A DNA stretch of 8,029 nucleotides, taken from Verrucomicrobiota bacterium (GTDB taxonomy: Bacteria > Verrucomicrobiota > Verrucomicrobiia > Limisphaerales > JACRJZ01). Below are positions 6,316 to 8,029 of the stretch, piece after piece (position 1 is the stretch's first letter; each line of letters begins with the position of its first letter). The notes beneath the pieces are model-generated. The model worked only from the letters and a program-made list of their open reading frames with translations. It was not told the origin of the DNA and searched no databases. The stretch is from the NCBI GenBank assembly GCA_022711695.1, contig JAKLEJ010000146.1, positions 1-8,029 of the forward strand, written 5' to 3'. A program made the translations under genes and the position numbers.

Positions 6316-6322
6316 GAGCGAT

Positions 6323-7822
6323 ATGAGAAACTGGATGCCTTCTTTGGGAACGTGCGCGCGGGTGGGTCTTGTGGGCTTGGTCCTCGTTTCGGCGCCGGCC
6401 ACGCGCGCCGCGCAGCCCCGGTTCGAGCCCAACTGGGAGTCCCTCGACAAACGCCCCTGCCCGGAGTGGTTTCTCGACGCCAAGTTCGGCATCTTCATTC
6501 ACTGGGGGCTCTACTCCGTGCCGTCCTGGGGCAAGGTGGGCGAGTACGCCGAGTGGTACTGGAACAAGATGAGCGACAAGAAGCCGTCCAACGCCTGGTG
6601 GCAATACCACAAGGCCAACTACGGCGAGAACTTCGACTACAAGGAATTCGCCCCACAATTCCGGGCCGAGCTTTTCAACGCCAACCAGTGGGCCGACCTC
6701 TTCGCGCGCTCGGGGGCGAGGTACCTCGTGCCGACTTCCAAGCACCACGAGGGCTTCTGCCTGTGGCCCAGCGCCGAGGCCACCAGGACCTGGGGGCGGC
6801 CCTGGAACGCGGCCGAGATCGGTCCGAAGCGCGACCTCATGGCGGAGTTGGCCGAGGCCACCCGCCAGCGCGGCCTCAAGTTCGGGTTCTACTATTCCCT
6901 CTACGAATGGTACAATCCGCTCTGGCTTTCAGACCGCAAGCGCTACGTGGATGAACACATGTTTCCCCAGTTCAAGGATGTCGTCAGTCGCTACAAGCCG
7001 GCCATCATCTTCAGCGACGGCGAATGGGACCTGCCCTCGAAGGACTGGAGGAGCGAGGAACTGCTGGCCTGGCTGTTCAACGAGTCGCCCTGCAAGGACG
7101 AGGTCGTCGTGAACGACCGCTGGGGCAAGGAATGCCGCCACAAGCATGGCGGCTATTACACCACCGAATACGCCGCCGGCATGAAGGACGCCTCCCATCC
7201 CTGGGAGGAGAGCCGCGGCATGGGATTCTCTTACGGCTACAACCGCGCCGAGCGCCTCGACGACTACAAGTCGGCGCGCGAGCTCATTCTCGTGCTCGTG
7301 GACCTGGTCAGCCGCGGCGGCAATTTCCTCCTGGACATCGGTCCGAACGGCGATGGGACCGTCCCCGTCATCATGGAGCAGCGCCTGGTCGAGATGGGGG
7401 ACTGGCTCAAGGTCAATGGCGAGGCCATTTACGGAACCCGCTGCGCCCCGAGGCCCTGCCAGTGGACCGATGGCAAGCAACCCGAGCAGAAGTTCGGCGA
7501 GTACATGGTCAAATACAGCCTGATGGACCAGGTGGGCCAGCAACCCCGAAACGGGCAGGCGGTCAAACAGGTGTTCTTCACGAAGAAGCCAGGCGCCCTC
7601 TATGCCATCACCGCGGGCTGGCCGGGCCGCGAACTCGTGCTGCGCCGCATCAAGGTTTCCGACGGCGCTTCGGTGACCCTGCTGGGCGTCCCCGGCGCGC
7701 TCCGCCACAAGGTCCAGGGCGATTCGCTGGCGATCGCGATGCCGGAGCTGGCGCCGGACCAGGCGCCGTGCCGCCACGCGTTTGTCCTCCGCATCGCCGG
7801 CGCGGAACTGCTGCCCGAATAA
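6323..7822 (+). CDS. Secreted alpha-L-fucosidase, glycoside hydrolase family 29
   Basis: 499 residues. GH29 enzymes remove terminal alpha-L-fucose with retention of configuration. A signal peptide (1 to about 30, hydrophobic 14-23, ending ATRAA) without a lipobox Cys predicts export. The catalytic barrel shows FGIFIHWGLYSVPSW (55-69), the fucose-binding KHHEGF (140-145), the nucleophile Asp232 in FSDGEWD, DEVVVNDRWG (259-268), HGGYYTTEY (275-283), the probable acid/base Glu295 in HPWEES, and GGNFLLDIGPNGDG. A beta-sandwich domain fills the C-terminus. The SDGEWD and WGxxCxxxHGGYY pattern resembles animal lysosomal fucosidases. ATG 6323 has only a weak GCGAG upstream; ATG 6335 (Met5), preceded by GAGA at six bases, is an alternative that keeps the signal peptide. 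It probably feeds on fucosylated glycans or fucoidan; the natural substrate is not shown. Likely its own transcript, 255 bases after rpoN. Confidence 0.95.
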   Translation: MRNWMPSLGTCARVGLVGLVLVSAPATRAAQPRFEPNWESLDKRPCPEWFLDAKFGIFIHWGLYSVPSWGKVGEYAEWYWNKMSDKKPSNAWWQYHKANYGENFDYKEFAPQFRAELFNANQWADLFARSGARYLVPTSKHHEGFCLWPSAEATRTWGRPWNAAEIGPKRDLMAELAEATRQRGLKFGFYYSLYEWYNPLWLSDRKRYVDEHMFPQFKDVVSRYKPAIIFSDGEWDLPSKDWRSEELLAWLFNESPCKDEVVVNDRWGKECRHKHGGYYTTEYAAGMKDASHPWEESRGMGFSYGYNRAERLDDYKSARELILVLVDLVSRGGNFLLDIGPNGDGTVPVIMEQRLVEMGDWLKVNGEAIYGTRCAPRPCQWTDGKQPEQKFGEYMVKYSLMDQVGQQPRNGQAVKQVFFTKKPGALYAITAGWPGRELVLRRIKVSDGASVTLLGVPGALRHKVQGDSLAIAMPELAPDQAPCRHAFVLRIAGAELLPE

Positions 7823-7830
7823 TTTGGTGA

Positions 7831-7859
7831 TTGCGTGCAGGGGCGTTTTCGGGATTAAT
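7831..7859 (+). promoter_or_regulatory. Possible promoter of tRNA-Pro
   Basis: TTGCGT (7831-7836), a 17-base spacer and ATTAAT (7854-7859) lie between the fucosidase stop and the tRNA. The boxes match the sigma-70 consensus at 3 and 4 of 6 bases. Transcription would begin around 7866, six bases before the mature tRNA end. Spacing is good, sequence match is modest. Confidence 0.3.
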
Positions 7860-7871
7860 TGCCGGCGGTAT

Positions 7872-7948
7872 CGGAGCGTAGCTTAGCTTGGTAGAGCGCT
7901 TGGTTTGGGACCAAGAGGTCGCCGGTTCAAATCCGGCCGCTCCGACCA
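7872..7948 (+). tRNA. tRNA-Pro (anticodon TGG)
   Basis: A complete 77-base cloverleaf. The acceptor CGGAGCG (7872-7878) pairs with CGCTCCG (7938-7944), then discriminator A and encoded CCA (7946-7948). The D arm is 7881-7897 with GCTT/GAGC stem and TTGGTAGA core. The anticodon stem CTTGG/CCAAG (7899-7903/7911-7915) encloses TTTGGGA with anticodon TGG at 7906-7908, which reads CCA and, by wobble, other proline codons. The variable loop is AGGTC, and the T arm GCCGG-TTCAAAT-CCGGC is 7921-7937. The C1-G72 pair and G following the anticodon fit bacterial proline tRNAs. No mismatches in the acceptor, anticodon or T stems. Confidence 0.98.
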
Positions 7949-7978
7949 CTTCATTGCCACCCCGCCCGTTCGGACCGG

Positions 7979-8009
7979 CGCCCGCTCACCCCATGTCAAA
8001 ATGCGGGCG
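7979..8009. other. Inverted repeat downstream of the tRNA
   Basis: CGCCCGC (7979-7985) and GCGGGCG (8003-8009) are reverse complements around a 17-base loop, 30 bases after the tRNA. It could act in ending the tRNA transcript but has no T-run, and the long loop makes it weak. Nothing else is recognisable from 7949 to the window end. Confidence 0.25.
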
Positions 8010-8029
8010 AGCGTCTGGCGCTTTCCGCC

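Noticed and set aside
5042..6748. 568-codon open frame on the minus strand opposite rpoN and the fucosidase start
   Set aside because: It spans two confident plus-strand genes and the gap between them, with no recognisable motif; a shadow frame.
7930..7948. tRNA-Pro 3' end as an integration (att) site
   Set aside because: tRNA ends are common targets, but no integrase, no repeated tRNA tail and no foreign genes are seen in the 81 bases that follow.

Overview
The window is GC-rich, gene-dense bacterial chromosome carrying six protein genes and one tRNA gene. The left-most gene ends in the type of cytochrome c domain (MPPEGKP...WWIDAGA) that is abundant in Planctomycetes and Verrucomicrobia. 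With a secreted alpha-L-fucosidase and a sigma-54 gene, this points to the PVC group, probably Verrucomicrobiota. That placement is inference. No phage, transposon, CRISPR or defence genes are visible. Most of the window is ordinary core chromosome; the notable points are regulatory sequences and domain details.

Left part (1-2065, plus strand): the 3' part of a cytochrome c / leucine-rich-repeat / Cys-rich metal-binding fusion gene, whose stop overlaps (ATGA) the start of a secreted beta-propeller gene. The propeller keeps the spacing of several active-site residues of peptidyl-alpha-hydroxyglycine alpha-amidating lyase (PAL). The two look co-transcribed and probably act outside the cytoplasmic membrane.

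Middle part (2086-4472, minus strand): a tight three-gene run read right to left: a YycJ/WalJ-type metallo-beta-lactamase-fold hydrolase, shikimate kinase (aromatic amino acid pathway) and epoxyqueuosine reductase QueG (last step of queuosine tRNA modification). It converges on the propeller gene with 20 bases between stop codons and a GC-rich hairpin there.

The 98-base divergent region 4473-4570 drives rpoN (sigma-54, 4571-6067) to the right. It holds an extended -10 sigma-70-type promoter and, overlapping it, a near-consensus -24/-12 sigma-54 promoter, both aimed at rpoN. This suggests direct autoregulation. Both promoters would start transcription within a base or two of the rpoN ATG, so the mRNA would be leaderless or nearly so.

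Right part (6068-8029): a 255-base gap with hairpins and a palindrome just before the next start codon, a secreted GH29 alpha-L-fucosidase with its catalytic residues, and an intact tRNA-Pro(TGG) with encoded CCA. The last 81 bases hold only a possible hairpin. No stretch over 300 bases lacks a gene.
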